DNA of 64,000 nt, taken from contig WPIO01000040.1 of NCBI GenBank assembly GCA_009760855.2, positions 3,407,001-3,471,000 of the forward strand, given 5' to 3'. The notes under the pieces were generated by a model, which was given only the letters and a program-made list of their open reading frames with translations, was not told the DNA's origin and did no database searches. The position numbers were made by a program, and so were the translations under genes. Positions 1 to 28,534 of the stretch are shown here, piece by piece (positions within the stretch are counted from its first letter, which is position 1; the number at the start of each line of letters is the position of its first letter). The stretch is from Cristatella mucedo (Eukaryota; Bryozoa; Phylactolaemata; Cristatellidae).

Positions 1-16404
<16,404 letters not shown>

Positions 16405-17101
16405 CGACGCGGATCCGCCAGGTGGAGCCACAGCCGTGGAGCCATCACCACCACTGCTGCCATGCGCTCTTGCGTGCGTCTAAGCCGGTGCAGCAGTGTC
16501 AGCTGCGAGCGAGGTCAGCCACGGCCGCTCGATGGCACGCACACTGTGCAGCACTTCGGCGTGTTCTCGACGGTTTGCTATGCAGGACTGTGGATCGTTG
16601 CCGAGGAGTTGACGGCATCTGTCACCTGTGCATCAACGGGTGATGCTATCGCCCAATCGGCGCGAACCGTAGGCGAGACCGAGGCTCCTTCCAGTGACCC
16701 TGTGCAGCAGGCCAGCTCTGAGTCGCCCAGCTGCGTTCCACTGGGAAGAAAGAAATGGTGGGAGGGGGAGACAATGCTCAACGCTCCGAGCCTGCTAATC
16801 GTCATGGCTGCGTCGTCATGGCTGCTGCGTTTTGCTTGTTGAGGCTTGGGCAGGCTCGAGCGGGTCTTAAGCTAACGAACGGTTGACCTTGACCTTGACT
16901 TGAAGTCGAGGAAGTGCTGGAGCGAGTGCCGGATGGAGGGTACAGGATGATGTGAGCAACACTTTTCGCTGCCTAGTGGCAGCGTGTTGGCAGCAAGCTG
17001 CAATCGACCACAGCAGCAGCTGTCCGAGCACCTGCTCATGCTGCTGCCTGCCCTCTCCCGTCGGCTTCGGTGCGCACGGCTGTCTGCGCGAGTGCGCACA
17101 C

Positions 17102-17196
<95 letters not shown>

Positions 17197-17630
17197 GTGT
17201 GTGTCTATCGCATGTAAAGCTGAGCGCATCGGTTCAGCGGAGTCGCCACCGCCGCTGATGTCGCACCGCTGACGTCGCCGGCATTGTCGGGCAATGAATG
17301 GCACGCAGTCTATGTATTCGCCTGCAATTTGCTCGTCGTAAAACATCTTCGCTGGCGTTCGCCTGGTAGGCGGAGCATTGTTAGAGCAGGTAGGTACCTG
17401 GTAGGCTGAGCCACGTTTGGAAAAATCGTATATTGCTTGCCTATCAGTAGATAGTATATCAGTAGAGATCAGTAGAGAACTGACTTGTCCCAGAGTTATT
17501 TGTCTGAGCTACTGAAGTGGTGAAAATATGCTGCTGCTGCCATTTCTTCACCTCCCCCTGCCCGCCACCATTGACTTCAGATTTTCTGTCGCGTGTCAGC
17601 TCGACACAGTTGAACTTACTCCGTAATTAA
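16405..17630. other. Downstream of LCMT1: possible 3' UTR, TG microsatellite, no recognised gene
   Basis: The sequence after the LCMT1 stop is GC-rich and unannotated. Short frames on both strands show no family resemblance. A (TG)n run occupies 17,104-17,206. A segment at about 16,900-17,060 is repeated, diverged, at about 18,240-18,400 (shared words tagtggcagc.tgttggcagcaa and cagcagctgtccgagca). Confidence 0.5.
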
Positions 17631-18050
17631 AATAAAACACGAGAGCTAGAGAACTAAACATTTTCTAGTCATTTTAATGTGCTTGGGAGGACGCACATCC
17701 TTTGGTTAGTGATACGATTGCGCAATTGCTGCACACCAAAAGGACAGATAAAGGAAACAGATGAAGCAGATGAAGAATGCTGTGCCGAGCACCTGTAGGT
17801 TTTTGGCTTCTGTTTAAAGGCCGTCCCATTAGTCGATTTCATGACGTCAGTTGGGAGTGAGTTCCAGGCTTTAGGAGCATGCGAAATAGATGGCACAGTT
17901 TCCAAATGATTTGGCTTCTGTTGGAGGCAAAACTGTAGTCAGGAGAGATCAGGGAGGGCACGATGTGAAGCCTGATTAGTAAGTATAGCAGGTGTGTAGG
18001 CCGGAGCCAGAGAATGAAGGTACCTAAACGTGAGTGACAGAAGAGGTCCC
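17630..18050 (-). mobile_element. CR1-like LINE 3' fragment, family 1
   Basis: The minus-strand frame at 17,669-17,905 carries SHAPKAWNSLPTDV, the well-conserved end of the non-LTR ORF. The tail and gcacatcctttggttag lie on its low-coordinate side. Confidence 0.75.
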
Positions 18051-20150
18051 AAGGTCAGTGGTCGACAGGCTGCTTGAGCCCATGAGCTGCTCTCGACTGA
18101 GTGAACAGGGAGTGCAGCTCTGTTTCTGCACTCGCGACTGACAAGCCGCTCAGCATCGAGTGTAAGCGCTCAATCGCCTCATCGTCCTCGTCGTCTTCGG
18201 ATCTCGTCATCGCCTTTCGGAAGCCTAGGCCAAAGGGCAGCAGCAGCAGTCGAGGAAGCGCTGGAGCAAGTGCAAGAGAGGGCACAGGAGCAACACATGC
18301 GAGCCACACGTGCAGCTTGTCTAGTGGCAGCATGTTGGCAGCAATCGACTGCAGCAGCTGTCCGAGCAGCTGCTGCTGCCTGCCCTCTCACTGAAGCACA
18401 GCTGTCATCTGTCGTCTTGTCGCTCGCTTGCCGGCCGCCGCAGCAGGCGCCGATGTCGGCCAGAGGTTTGGCTGCAAGTTTCTGCACCCTCGAGTCGAGC
18501 AGACATGGCTACCACAGGCTGCCCAATGAGTGTAGCCTTCATGGGGGGGGGGGGGTGCCAGGGCTGGCGAGAAACATGGTGCACAGATGGAGCCGCTCTG
18601 CTGCTTCAGAGGCCGTCATGCCGGGCCGGTGAGTGCTGGGGCTCGATTCCTAGGAAAGTCAATGCGAAGAGAGACGAAGAGCCGAACTCGTTTTCCTCAT
18701 GCACTTTACATGTGCTGTAAATGGAGCATGATCAAATGGCCAGTGGCAACGCCCATATTGTCAGCAAGCATAGTATGGTTGGAGGTAACATGCACCTGCA
18801 AGACAAGGCGTTAGTCAGCAGTTGTCGATGACTCCCGTGACCCAGCGATTGCGGCTGTCAAAGGAATGCCGACACTGCCTGAGCTAGCTCGTTCAGTAAC
18901 TGCCGGCGATAGGATGTTTACAAGTCACGTGACGCCAGCGATAACGATTGCACTGTCCGCCTTGAGGTCACGTAAAGAGTGGGCAAAGAGGCTGGCCTTG
19001 AGATATTCGACGAATGCCGTCTCTAGGCCGCAAGGTCAACGAAACTTGGCCTGCCTGTCAAGGAGGCCATGCAATTAGTATGTTGGCACGACGCTGTCGC
19101 GAGGCAACAATGGGCTGTGATTTAATTGCATCGCCGATTGCAAGTAAATGCTTTCCGTGCAGCCGGGCCTGGTCAGGTTCGGTTGGTGAGTGCTTACCTC
19201 GCCCGACATGCCACCCGACCAGCGGTCAGCTGACTGCCGTCATCTAGGAAACGCTTTGTCTTGGTAAAAGACCGGCCTGCGTTGCATGTCATACCGACAA
19301 TTGGCATGTCCAGGATTGGCCGTGCCAACTGTCGGTATTACTTATTTAATTACCGAAAAATAAATCAAATATTCTTTAAATATTGCCACTTTGCAAGCTC
19401 GCCTTGGGCTGCGAGCTGCTCCGGTGCTATCAATTCCAACGCCTGGGCGTTCATTGCTGAGTGACCGTGATTTCAGTTTGGATAGCGATGCTACAGTTTG
19501 GATAGCGATGCTACATTCGAATATGGCGATTCGTTCGGTGCTTCTAGGGGGTCCAGGGAACTGAGATGACCAACCGATATCGGATCATCCAAAGTAAGCC
19601 ATCATCGGAGGATTACCTCCCGTATTTCTGCGGACGGCACTGCGACCTAGAAGTGGTCACGCCGAGAAAGGCCTAGGTGTCGCTGGCAAACTGCCAGCCC
19701 GTTCCGTCTTTAATTCCCCGCTACGATTCCATTGGCTGTCGGCACTTCCTGCAACCGTCGCTAAGCGTTTGTTGTCCTCGCCCGTTGTACGCGTGTTGCC
19801 ATGGGATTCGAGCTGCAGGGGATTCGTGACCTTGAATACGGTGCCCAAACATTCTATTTTGGTCTGAGTAGAATCGATACCGTTCATCCCGATATTGGAA
19901 TGTACTTCTTTCTAAGCAGTTGGAACCTAGATAGAGATATCATGCAGCCCTCTCAATCTGTCTCACCTTTCAATCTGCCTCACCTGTCACCCAGCCCGAT
20001 CGCCTGCCTCAACTGGAAATGTGGCCTGATGTTCTACTGGGTGAGGCGCTTCTGCCGTATGGTCGGCAGGTACGGATGCATCTCGAGCCGTCACGTGACG
20101 AATGTTTTACTTATCTTGCCAGCCAATAGATATGTCATCGGCTCGTATTC
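18050..20150. other. No recognised gene; one possible minus-strand exon
   Basis: A minus-strand frame (18,055-18,333) contains an acidic and helical-looking stretch (RSEDDEDDEAIERLHSMLSG) unlike a repeat. It could be an exon of an unknown gene, but no splice partners were found. A LINE-tail scrap lies at about 18,690-18,805 and a G12 run at 18,543. A 19-21 bp unit is duplicated at about 19,476-19,513 (cagtttggatagcgatgcta twice). Confidence 0.35.
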
Positions 20151-20315
20151 TCAAGCTAGGTCTTAACAGCCTCTTTTTGTATAGCGACAGAAGAGCCTTG
20201 ACGGCTATCACCACCGCTTGCAGTGGCGATAAAGGATCGCCCACCACAGGATTCAAACCACGACCTCGGGCCAAGGTCGTGAAAAGCAAACGCATTACCA
20301 AAGTATGGGGTACCT
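20150..20315 (-). mobile_element. tRNA-derived SINE family A
   Basis: Reverse complement of the 13,395 copy: aacagcctctttttgtatagcgacagaagagcc...gatcgcccaccacaggattcaaaccacgacctcggg. It is joined directly to a LINE copy on its right. Confidence 0.8.
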
Positions 20316-21280
20316 CAGGGTCCCGTTCTTTTCACAGTTTATACTCTTCTTTTGCCAATATTAAATTGCCAATATTCCCGGCAAAATCTAGGCTTTCACT
20401 TCTATGCAGATAACACTCGGTTACACCTTGGTTTTGAGCACTCCCAGCCCTTGAGCGAATCAAAATCTCTCAATTTCCTGTCCGCCTGTATTGATGACAT
20501 CCGCAAATAGATGGCAGCAAACTTTCTTAAATTGAATGATGATAAAAACCAACTTACTAGCTATGGGCAAACCAAGTGTGACTCAGAAATTAGAAAGATT
20601 AACGTTCAAAATCGGCTCTGCCAGCATATCTCCTGTTGAATACGCACGAAATATAGATGTCACGTTGCAAAGTGACCTCTCATTAGACGACCACATCAGC
20701 TTCACAGTCAAGTCTGCCTACTTTTAGCTACATCACATCTCTAAAATTCGGGCTTGTTTAAACAGACATACCACATCTAAGTTAGTCCAGGTATTTGCGA
20801 CATCCCTCTTGACTTCTGTAACCCACTGCTTGCTGGTCCACCGGCCTGTGCAATCAGACGCTTACAGCTGCTGCAAAACTCTGCAGCTAGGCTTGTGTGT
20901 CGTGAGCATCGCAGTTGCCACATCTCGCCACTTCTGGCCGACCTAAACTGGCTTTCAGTCACGCAACGGATCGACTTCAAGGTTTTGTCACTCACTTTTA
21001 GGTCCCTTCGTTCTTTGGCTCCAGCCTACCTATCAGATCTGTTCCTCTACTAGGTTAAACATCGTACCGCACGCTTTCTATCTACTCCCCCATCTGGCTT
21101 AGCATAGAGCCACCCACTTTTCGGAATCTAATAGTTTATCCATATCTCGTACAAACACCAAATCCTTTGAAGACCGTGCTTTTAGTTCGCATGCTCCCAA
21201 AGCCTGGAACTCACTTCCGACTTGCGTCACGACATCGCCTGACTTGTCCACTTTTAAAAATCTTGCACCACCGGACGGGT
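20315..21280 (+). mobile_element. CR1-like LINE fragment with reverse-transcriptase active-site region
   Basis: Decayed + strand copy, 5'-truncated. At about 20,400 the frame reads YADNTRLHLG, a mutated form of the YADD box of non-LTR reverse transcriptases. Further on come FLKLNDDKN, LLQNSAARLVC, LLADLNWLSVTQRIDFKVLSL and SLAPAYLSDLF. Several stops and shifts interrupt it. It is the only copy in the window that retains the YADD region. Confidence 0.82.
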
Positions 21281-21299
21281 GCTCAGCATTAATCCAACC

Positions 21300-22550
21300 A
21301 CCCTTGTTGAGACGTGCAGATGTCCCCCACATTGCTGTGTAACTCCCGGTTGCGGAAGGTCTATCATACTGGACGCTTACGGTAACGGCCGGGCCTGAAT
21401 AAACTTGGTCTTTGCTATGGTCGTGTTGTACCACTCATACCGCACTATCAACACCCCCCCTTTTCGGTAATCCGGCGTTCTACCGGACGGGTCCTTCATG
21501 CTGCCGATGCACGGCGTATTCTTAGCGATCCAGGGCTCCGAGGAAACGCTTCTAGCTGAAACGGTTAGCGCTGCCGCCACTGCGAGCGTCTGTCGCGGCA
21601 CCCCACAACTCCCACGTCTGCGCGCTCCTATTGGCAGAACGCCGACTGCCGGATTGGCTGGCGGCATCTCCCCGGGCCGCGGCCATGCGGCGCGCGCGCG
21701 CAGCCAGCGTTCATGCCGTTTCCGGTGCTGCCGCTCGTGCGGCTTCCGGTGCGGCGCTTTCGCGCTCGGCGCACAATAGCAGGCGTTTCGTTCGCTTCGA
21801 CGTCGACCCAGCGCCGACCGTTTCTGTTGTTCCGCGCGACGCGAGCGTGGCCGAAACGAGACGCCATTAAGTCCGGCCTCGCTCTCGCCGGTCTTCGCCG
21901 CGAGCGCGGCTCGGGTCTCGCGGTCTTTCGGCTCCCCGGGCCGGATCCTCGCCGCCGCGGCTGCGCCACGCGTCGTCTGCCGACTCCTTTCTCCCGTGGA
22001 GCCAGCGGAGAGCTCGAATGGGCTGCGGATACTCGCAGCAGCATCAGCAGCAGCGCAGAGGTAGCGGCCGCTGCGCGTGCGCGGTCCATCGCGCTGATTC
22101 CTCGCTTCCGTCGCCTTCGCTTCCCGCAGGGTTCTTCGCGTTTTCCCGTCCGCGCCGCGCTCGTCGAGCTGCGCGCGCCTGACCTCCAGAGCTTACGTGG
22201 GCGGCGGCGGCGGCTACGCGTGCGCGCTCTGTCGCGCGATTCCTCGCTTCCGTCGAGCGGCGGCGGCGGCCCGCGGCCGTCGGGCGCTGTTCGCGAGCTG
22301 GAAGCGGTGAATCCGTGGAGCAGTCGTCCATGACTTTTAATCCTCTCGAGCCACTGGTCACCGTGCGCCGGAGTTGGCGATCAACCGCGAAAACTAGCCA
22401 TCTGGATTCGCGGTCGCGGGGCGCACGCGGACGGATCGCGGCGGTCGAGCAGTGCCAGTCCTTTCTCTGCTTTGCAGGCGGCGGCGACGGCGCTATTCCC
22501 GGAGGCGCGTGAGTACACGCTGCTCTGCGCGGTGACGACCATTGCGGCTA
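21300..22550. other. CpG-rich stretch, no firmly supported gene
   Basis: GC and CpG content rise sharply from about 21,600. Long frames occur on both strands, as expected from composition. A short segment at 22,479-22,510 is flanked by a good acceptor (tctgctttgcag) and donor (gtgagt) and could be an exon. It may be a promoter or 5' exon of a gene whose body I could not trace. Confidence 0.35.
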
Positions 22551-22579
22551 CTCTCTCTCTCTCTCTCTCTCGAGTTTGA

Positions 22580-23015
22580 CTCTGACGAGAGAATTAGTGA
22601 CGGCCTCTGTTTACCTCGTACCTCGTACAAACCTCAAATCCTTTGGAGACCATGCATTTAATTCGTATGCTCCCAAAAGCCTGAAACTCACTCCCGACTT
22701 GCGTCAGGCATCCCCTGCTGACTTGACCAAATTTAAAAATAAATTAAAATCGCACCTATATATGACAGCATATAGTGGGTCCCTGTGATTCCTTCTTTTA
22801 TGTACTTACGCGTGCTGATACTGTTGCAGGCTGCTACTAACCACACTTGCATGCTGACCCTGTGAATATCGCCCCTAACCGTGTTATTCTTGTTTATCGA
22901 GCACGCTACCATTAACCGTTCGATAGTGTTTCCTTTGCAGCAAATGTAAAGCGCCTAGAAAGAGATTGAGTTCCCTGAGGGCGAATTATCAAGTGTGTTA
23001 TTTTATATATATATA
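22580..23015 (+). mobile_element. CR1-like LINE 3' end, family 1
   Basis: + strand copy from VPRTNLKSFGDHAFNSYAPKS (frame about 22,615-22,690) through the tail tgtaaagcgcctagaaagagattgagttccctgagggcgaattatc, ending in a TA microsatellite. It shows the tail in sense orientation. Confidence 0.82.
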
Positions 23016-23367
23016 TATATATAAATAAAATAGATTTAGATATACTGTATATAGTTGCTACAGCGCCTTTGTCATTATGTATTAGCGTCCAGTTGGCATG
23101 CCAACTACTATAAATCCATAAACTTCTGCCCATCACCAGCTGAGCGCAAGAATGCCTAGCGAGACTTCGCGGACTGTCGTCATCTGCCGTCTACGTATCT
23201 GGGCATCGGTACTTTAGCGATCGGCGATCCTCGGGAGACGCATCTTCGTGTTGAGCGGCATTGTTAATACAGCCGAAGGAATTTGTCGAAGGTGACATTC
23301 CGTTTGCGTCCTCGAGCGCTAGCGCCGACCGAAGCGTCGCTGCCGATTCAGTCGACTCGCTGCGGCG

Positions 23368-23537
23368 AGTGGGCGCGGCTCTAGGGTGGGCGCGGCTCTA
23401 GAGTGGGCGCGGCTCTAGAGTGGGCGCGGCTCTAGGGTGGGCGCGGCTCTAGAGTGGGCGCGGCTCTAGAGTGGGCGCGGATCTAGAGTGGGCGCGGCTC
23501 TAGGGTAGGCGCGGCTCTAGGGTGGGCGCGGCTCTAG
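23368..23537. repeat. Ten-unit 17-bp tandem array (agtgggcgcggctctag)
   Basis: Ten successive 17-bp units, varying at one or two bases (a/g at position 1, one c to a, one g to a). Each contains gtgggcgcgg, which resembles GC-box/EGR-type sites. The array ends about 160 bp upstream of the start codon of the 748-codon ORF. A promoter role is inference. Confidence 0.93.
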
Positions 23538-23700
23538 GGCTGCTGCTGCTGCGCGTGGCGTGGACGGCGCTCGCTAAGCGCGCCCCGCGCCCCGTTCGCC
23601 GGCGGCGCTCTGAGAGGGCGGCGCTCTGAGAGGGCCGCGCGACGCCGCGCGCGAAACTGCGCCGACTGATGGGACAGTTCGCGCCGCACGGTCTGCTAGG

Positions 23701-24010
23701 ATGGAGGTCTTCGCAGTGTTTCCGGTGACTCAGCCGCCCAATTCGAAAGCGCCGAAGTCGCCGCTCGCCGCCGCCGCCGCAGCGCCCGTTAACGAGTCGA
23801 CGGCGTCCAGGATCGCCATCGCACCGGCCGCGCTGGTCGGCGGAGGCGGCGGCGGCCTCCGACTCGGGATCCACGGTGCCGCGGCGGCCGAGCCTCGACC
23901 CCGTCAGTGCGACTCCGTCGCCGCCGCCGCCGCCGCCGCGAGCCTCCTGGAGGAAGCGCCTCGGCGCCGCCTGGCGGGCTCGCCCTTCGTCGCCAGCAGC
24001 AGCGCTTCGA

Positions 24011-24048
<38 letters not shown>

Positions 24049-25374
24049 TCGGCTTCGTCCTGCGAGTCGCTCGACCCGAAGCGAAGTCCGTCGTCCAAGG
24101 CCGCCGCTCCAGGCGGTCAAGGCCGCCGACTCTGCGCGCCCGGACCGGTACCGGAGTCACCCGAACGAGCCGCCGCCGCCGCCGCCGCCTTCGTCGGACC
24201 GCGGGCGCCGCCGCGCCGTCCGGTGCCACCACCTCCGTCGGTAGAGACGTCGCCGATGGCGCCGCGCGAAAGCCGGCCACTGCCGCCAGTGCCGCCGCCG
24301 GACTCGGGCGACGAGTCGCGCGTGCCCTCGCGTATGAGGTCGTACGCCGTCGGCGCCAAGGCGGCTGCGACGCGAGAGTCGCCGCCACCGCTGCCGCGCG
24401 GCCGCGCAGCGGCGGAGGACTTAGGCCGAAACACCCACGGCGGGCAGGCGGCCGGACGCGCGGCGGCGGCTCGTGCCAGCGTCGACGCCGCCCTTTCTGC
24501 GGCACCCCTCTGCGAAGCCATCACGTGCCTCGACGACGGTGATGAGGAGGAGTACGACGACGATGAGTATGACAGCGACGTCGAGGCGGCTGCAGCACCG
24601 TCCGCGACGCGAGCGGCCTCGGCGCGGACTTTCGGCGATCGGCTGATCGAGGGGCGCCGGGCGCGGCCGCCGCCGCAGCTGCCGCCGGCCTGCGGCGGTG
24701 GCCGCGACGGCTGCTGCTCGCGAATCGAGTCCTTGCTCGAAGACGGCGTGACGTTGCTTCGAAACTTCGAGCGGCTGCACGCCGCCGGACTCGGCGCCAT
24801 CGCGGCGGCGGCGGCGTCGCCGTCGAGCGGCAAGGCGCCGGGTGGCAGCAACGGCGGCACGCCGGCGGCCACGTGGTCAGCGGAGGGCGGCGGCGGACCG
24901 CGAGCTGCTACATCCCGCTGCAAGGACGCCAGTACGCAGCACGAGCCCCACGCCCACTCGCCGGAGTCGGCAGAAGGCGGACGTGCTGACGCGACGGTCT
25001 CCGCCGCCGCGAGTGCTACCGGAAGCCGCGGTGCCGCGGCCGCCGCCGCCGCCAACGGAGGCCGTGCTAGCGGCGGAGGAGGAGGAGGAGGAAGAGACGT
25101 GGAGGAAAGGCGGCCTGCCGAGCGGCAGGTCGCGTCTCCTGCTCGCTCGCCAGGCGCTCGGACAAGAGGTCAAGCGTCGGCCGACGGCTCGGCGGAAGCG
25201 GAAACGACTGCTCCGGTGAGCTCCGACGGCCCGCCGCTGCCGTGCACCCCGACCACCGAGCGGCCTTGTGGCGCGACGGACGTGGGCGTAGTTTGTGTCG
25301 CCGGAAGCGTAACTAGCGCTGCTTCTGGTGGTGCTGCCTCGGGCGACTCGGCGTGTCCGCCTGCAGCCGGCAGT

Positions 25375-25411
<37 letters not shown>

Positions 25412-25726
25412 CCCACCCGCTGCCTGCGACGTCGTCGTCGTCCGTGGCTGGCTGCAACGCGCGAGGCAAGGACGCAGAGGCGAGCGAAAGCGAGGCCCGC
25501 GACGCCGACGACAAGGGACAATGCAGCCCGCATCCTACCGAGCGCTGCGGGGCGGCGCCGTCTCCGCCCGGCTGCGCGCAGCATCCGGTCGGCTGCTTCG
25601 GCGACGCGGTCGTCGCTGAGAGCGACGACCGCGTCGTGGAGCTCGGAGCTGCATCGAAGCTGTCGAGGTCTTCGTCGAGGAGCGACTCTCGCCGCGGACG
25701 ACAGGGACGAGAGACAGGGCGTTCTT

Positions 25727-25766
<40 letters not shown>

Positions 25767-25947
25767 CATCGTTGCGTCTCCGTCGCCTGCACGCGCACCG
25801 CGGCCGCCGCTGCTGTTGATGCCGCCGCCGCCTCCTCCGTCATCGCGCATGTACGGCGGGGATACAGACGACGACGACGTTTCCTTGTGCGACGCCTTGC
25901 TCGTTCAGCCAGCCCCGTGCGTCGCGTCCGACGACGATTTCGCCTAG
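23701..25947 (+). CDS. Unrecognised Ala/Gly/Pro/Ser-rich protein, 748 aa
   Basis: I do not recognise the family. The ORF starts at ATG in good context (ctaggATGg) and stays open for 748 codons in DNA of roughly 75% GC. Chance alone would rarely allow that, so coding selection is likely. It has poly-Ala runs (around residues 21-27, 70-82, 564-577, 681-694), poly-Gly runs, an acidic cluster (DGDEEEYDDDEYDSD near residue 278), proline-rich segments (RPLPPVPPPDSGDES) and one possibly folded helix-like piece (CSRIESLLEDGVTLLRNFERL, about 340-360). The tail is acidic (DTDDDDVSLCDALL). There is no signal peptide or membrane segment. It is probably intrinsically disordered and nuclear or cytosolic, by inference. 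Further exons are possible. Long antisense frames here are shadows. Confidence 0.6.
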
Positions 25948-26987
25948 CAGCAGGCAGCGACCGGAAGCTGCCGGAAGCGGCAGCGGCCCGAAGCCGCTGG
26001 ACGCCCAGGCGCAGGCGAGCAGACGAGCGATGGCGGGCGACTGATTCGACGATGCTGATATATAGCGCAGCAGCAGCAGCGCCTCCTGCAACAACGCCAG
26101 CCGCGGCGGACTCTTGGTTTCCTACCGGCGCGACGCGTGACGCCAGCGGCGGCGAGGCCGCGCCGCGTTGGTCGCGATGGCGAACCGCGCGGCTGCCTCG
26201 AGCGCCGAGCCCGCGGCGATGGCACATCGCTTTGACCCAGCAGCCCTCTCCACCGGGTCCGCCCCAGGTCCTGAGGCTCTGCTTCCTGAGGCGCCGGTGG
26301 TGCGTAGCCTCTCCGACGGCTAGCTCTCCGCGCCGCTCGCTCGGCCGCCGCTGCTCACGCCGGAAGCCGAGCGCTGGCGTGCGCGACGATTATGGAGGGG
26401 GCGGGGCTGCGGAGGCTGCGTGCGCAGCGGATGCCTTACTCTGTCGGCCCGTGCCTGCGGAGCGAGGCGGCGAGGCGGCCGCGAGTTCTTCTGTCGCGCG
26501 GTGGCTGGACGTGACCGACCACGTGACGTGACGCTCTGCGAGCGGCCTGTCGGGGGGCCGTTTGACTTTCGCTGGATAAATGTGAACCGATTTTACGCGC
26601 TTGCGATTGGCGCATTTTCTCGGGCATCGACCGAGGCCGCGCAGTAGGCGGGCGCAGTAGGCGGAAGTACTTAGGAGTACGCAGTAGGCGGACCTACTTC
26701 CGTTCGTCGAGGAGCCGGTCAGCTGAGGCGGCGAGGCCTCACGACGAGGCGCCTTCGCCTTGACGCGGACGTACTTACTTGTATAGCGGAGCGGCATGGC
26801 GCCTGCTGCCTGTACCGAGCATCGTGGAGCGCACTTACTCGTTAGACCAATAAATAGATGGTAAAGCAGCGATAGTAGATCGGAGCGCTAGAAAAACGGA
26901 TATGCCCCGCCCCTATCTCTCTCGCGCTCTCATCATTTGCTCCCTAGCGGCTTTCATACTGTATATTATATTATATTTATACACTTC

Positions 26988-27019
<32 letters not shown>

Positions 27020-27030
27020 ATATATAAATA
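25948..27030. other. GC-rich flank, no recognised gene
   Basis: Continues the high GC composition to about 26,800 with compositional frames only. A short duplicated motif gcgcagtaggcgg occurs at about 26,640-26,690. It then becomes AT-rich with a (TA)n run at 26,990-27,012. Confidence 0.5.
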
Positions 27031-27080
27031 TAAATAAATAAATAAAATTCATTTATATAGCGCCCCAAGAGAACTTGGCT
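27030..27080 (-). mobile_element. SINE family B tail fragment
   Basis: (AAAT)n then aattcatttatatagcgccccaagagaactt, the minus-strand tail of family B. Confidence 0.6.
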
Positions 27081-27184
27081 TGCTGGCGAGCGAGACGGAT
27101 GCGCCGCTCGACGTCGCCGAGTAGCCGATGTCGGTCGTCATCGCCGAGTAGCTGCCGATCGTTGACAAGCCGCCGTCGACGTCG

Positions 27185-27390
27185 GTGGCGTCGAAAACGT
27201 AGGTGACGGCGGCGTCAACGTCGACAACAGACGGCGACGATCAAGCGATCGGTAGCGTCGTATCGGGCGAGCGCGTGCTGCTGCCGCGCTCCGTGGCTGC
27301 AGCGGCCGCCGGACGAGTCGCCGCCGCCGATGTCGCTGCTGGAGCTGGCGATCGTGCGTCGACGACAGACGGCGACGATGCCTCACACTC
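27185..27390 (-). pseudogene. Rearranged partial copy of the LRR gene 3' coding region
   Basis: Sequence at 27,255-27,375 (gtgctgctgccgcgctccg...ggctgcagcggccgccggacgagtcgccgccg...gctggcgatcgtgcgtcgacg) nearly repeats 28,645-28,755 inside the LRR gene. The adjoining piece acagacggcgacgat.aagcgatcggtagcgtcgt also matches (28,757-28,795) but here sits on the other side, with a second partial copy after it. That order suggests a tandem duplication of the unit followed by deletion. It is immediately followed by a LINE family 2 tail (minus). Confidence 0.75.
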
Positions 27391-27465
27391 ATAGCCTAAG
27401 CGGCTTTCGGTAGCCAACAGACTTCGTCTCACGCAACAAAGAGAAAGTGGGAAGCCAGATAATAA
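27385..27465 (-). mobile_element. LINE family 2 tail fragment
   Basis: Reverse complement of the 14,770-14,860 tail (gcctaagcggctttcggtagccaacagacttcgtctcacgcaacaaagagaaagtgggaag). Confidence 0.75.
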
Positions 27466-27469
27466 TATA

Positions 27470-28530
27470 GCTATGGTTTTTTCGCTACTGGTCGTGGTGT
27501 GACGTTTTTCAGTAGGTAACCCAAAAATGGTAGCTGCACTACGATAATTGCAGCCTGTGATTGACCAGCAATCAATGACCTAAACTGCACGGCTTCCGGC
27601 TTTGCGTAGTGCCAGGTTTGCACGGCTTCGGTTCTCCTTCTTAAAGTGGGTTTACACCTTTCAGTCTTCCTCACAAAGTCTTTTAACTTATTCGCTCCAC
27701 CCCTGGTGTTTATTAGAAATTTTTTATTCTAACGGAAGTAGGAAATGGACTTTATGAGTTTCCTCGATTAACTTTCCGGCGAATGTCAACCTTCCACGAT
27801 TGCTTTTACTACCGTCCGCCTGATCGCCCGCACCTAAAGGCTAGCCGATTCAGCAGATGCGTTTACATAGTAGCATAAGAGCTTTAGCAGCGACAAACGC
27901 TCGCCGCTCGCAGGTGATTAAGGGTCGCCGCTGCAAGACTCGAACACACAACTTCACGGCTTCGCGAAGTGCGAGCGCCACGCCTCCTCCGGGCGCCGAC
28001 CCAGGGGCGCGTGCACGCCCGCCGCAAGTTGGTGCAAGGGGTGTAGAGGTCAAAGTCGGTGCAACAGCGGGTCCAACTCGGCCGGGGCGCGTGCGCGCAC
28101 GTCTCGTCGTACGAAAGAGCACTGTGTCGGGCTCGCTGTGCGGAGCGCGCGGCGCAGTCGAAGTCGGAAGGCTCAAGGTGCGCTTAAATGAATGAAAAAA
28201 TTCCAAAACGAACGAATTTCTACTCGTGACGCGTTTGGTCGAACGCCTCTGACGAACTCGTGCGAACGTGCGACTGACTACGCAACAGGAACGAGGTCAC
28301 GCGCCAGCAGAGGGCACACACAGGGTCGCTGCCGGTCGCAGGGAGAAGAATAAGGTCACGGCCGCGCGCTCGGCGCTTAAGTCGAGCCGCAGGCTTACGC
28401 GAAGCGGTTTGGTGCAGAGGTTCTGCGAGACGCGCGACGGACGGACGCAGACGGCGCGAGCTGACCAATCGTGAAAGGCGCGGAGCTGACCGGCGCGCAT
28501 CGCCCGACGTCGTGCAGTCGTCCGACGGTC
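27470..28530. other. Intergenic, no recognised gene
   Basis: Mixed composition. A stretch near 27,845-27,960 could be a degraded SINE on the minus strand (gactcgaacacacaac resembles a reversed B-box). It includes the region downstream of the LRR gene stop. Confidence 0.45.
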
Positions 28531-28534
28531 AGCG

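Noticed and set aside
19801..20166. 121-codon plus-strand ORF as a host gene
   Set aside because: No family features, no splice support, and it runs into a SINE at its 3' end.
23500..26227. Long antisense and alternative-frame ORFs overlapping the 748-codon ORF
   Set aside because: High GC and codon periodicity create shadow frames. Only one frame is long from an ATG in good context, and the others are Arg- or Ala-rich translations of the same GCG/GGC runs.
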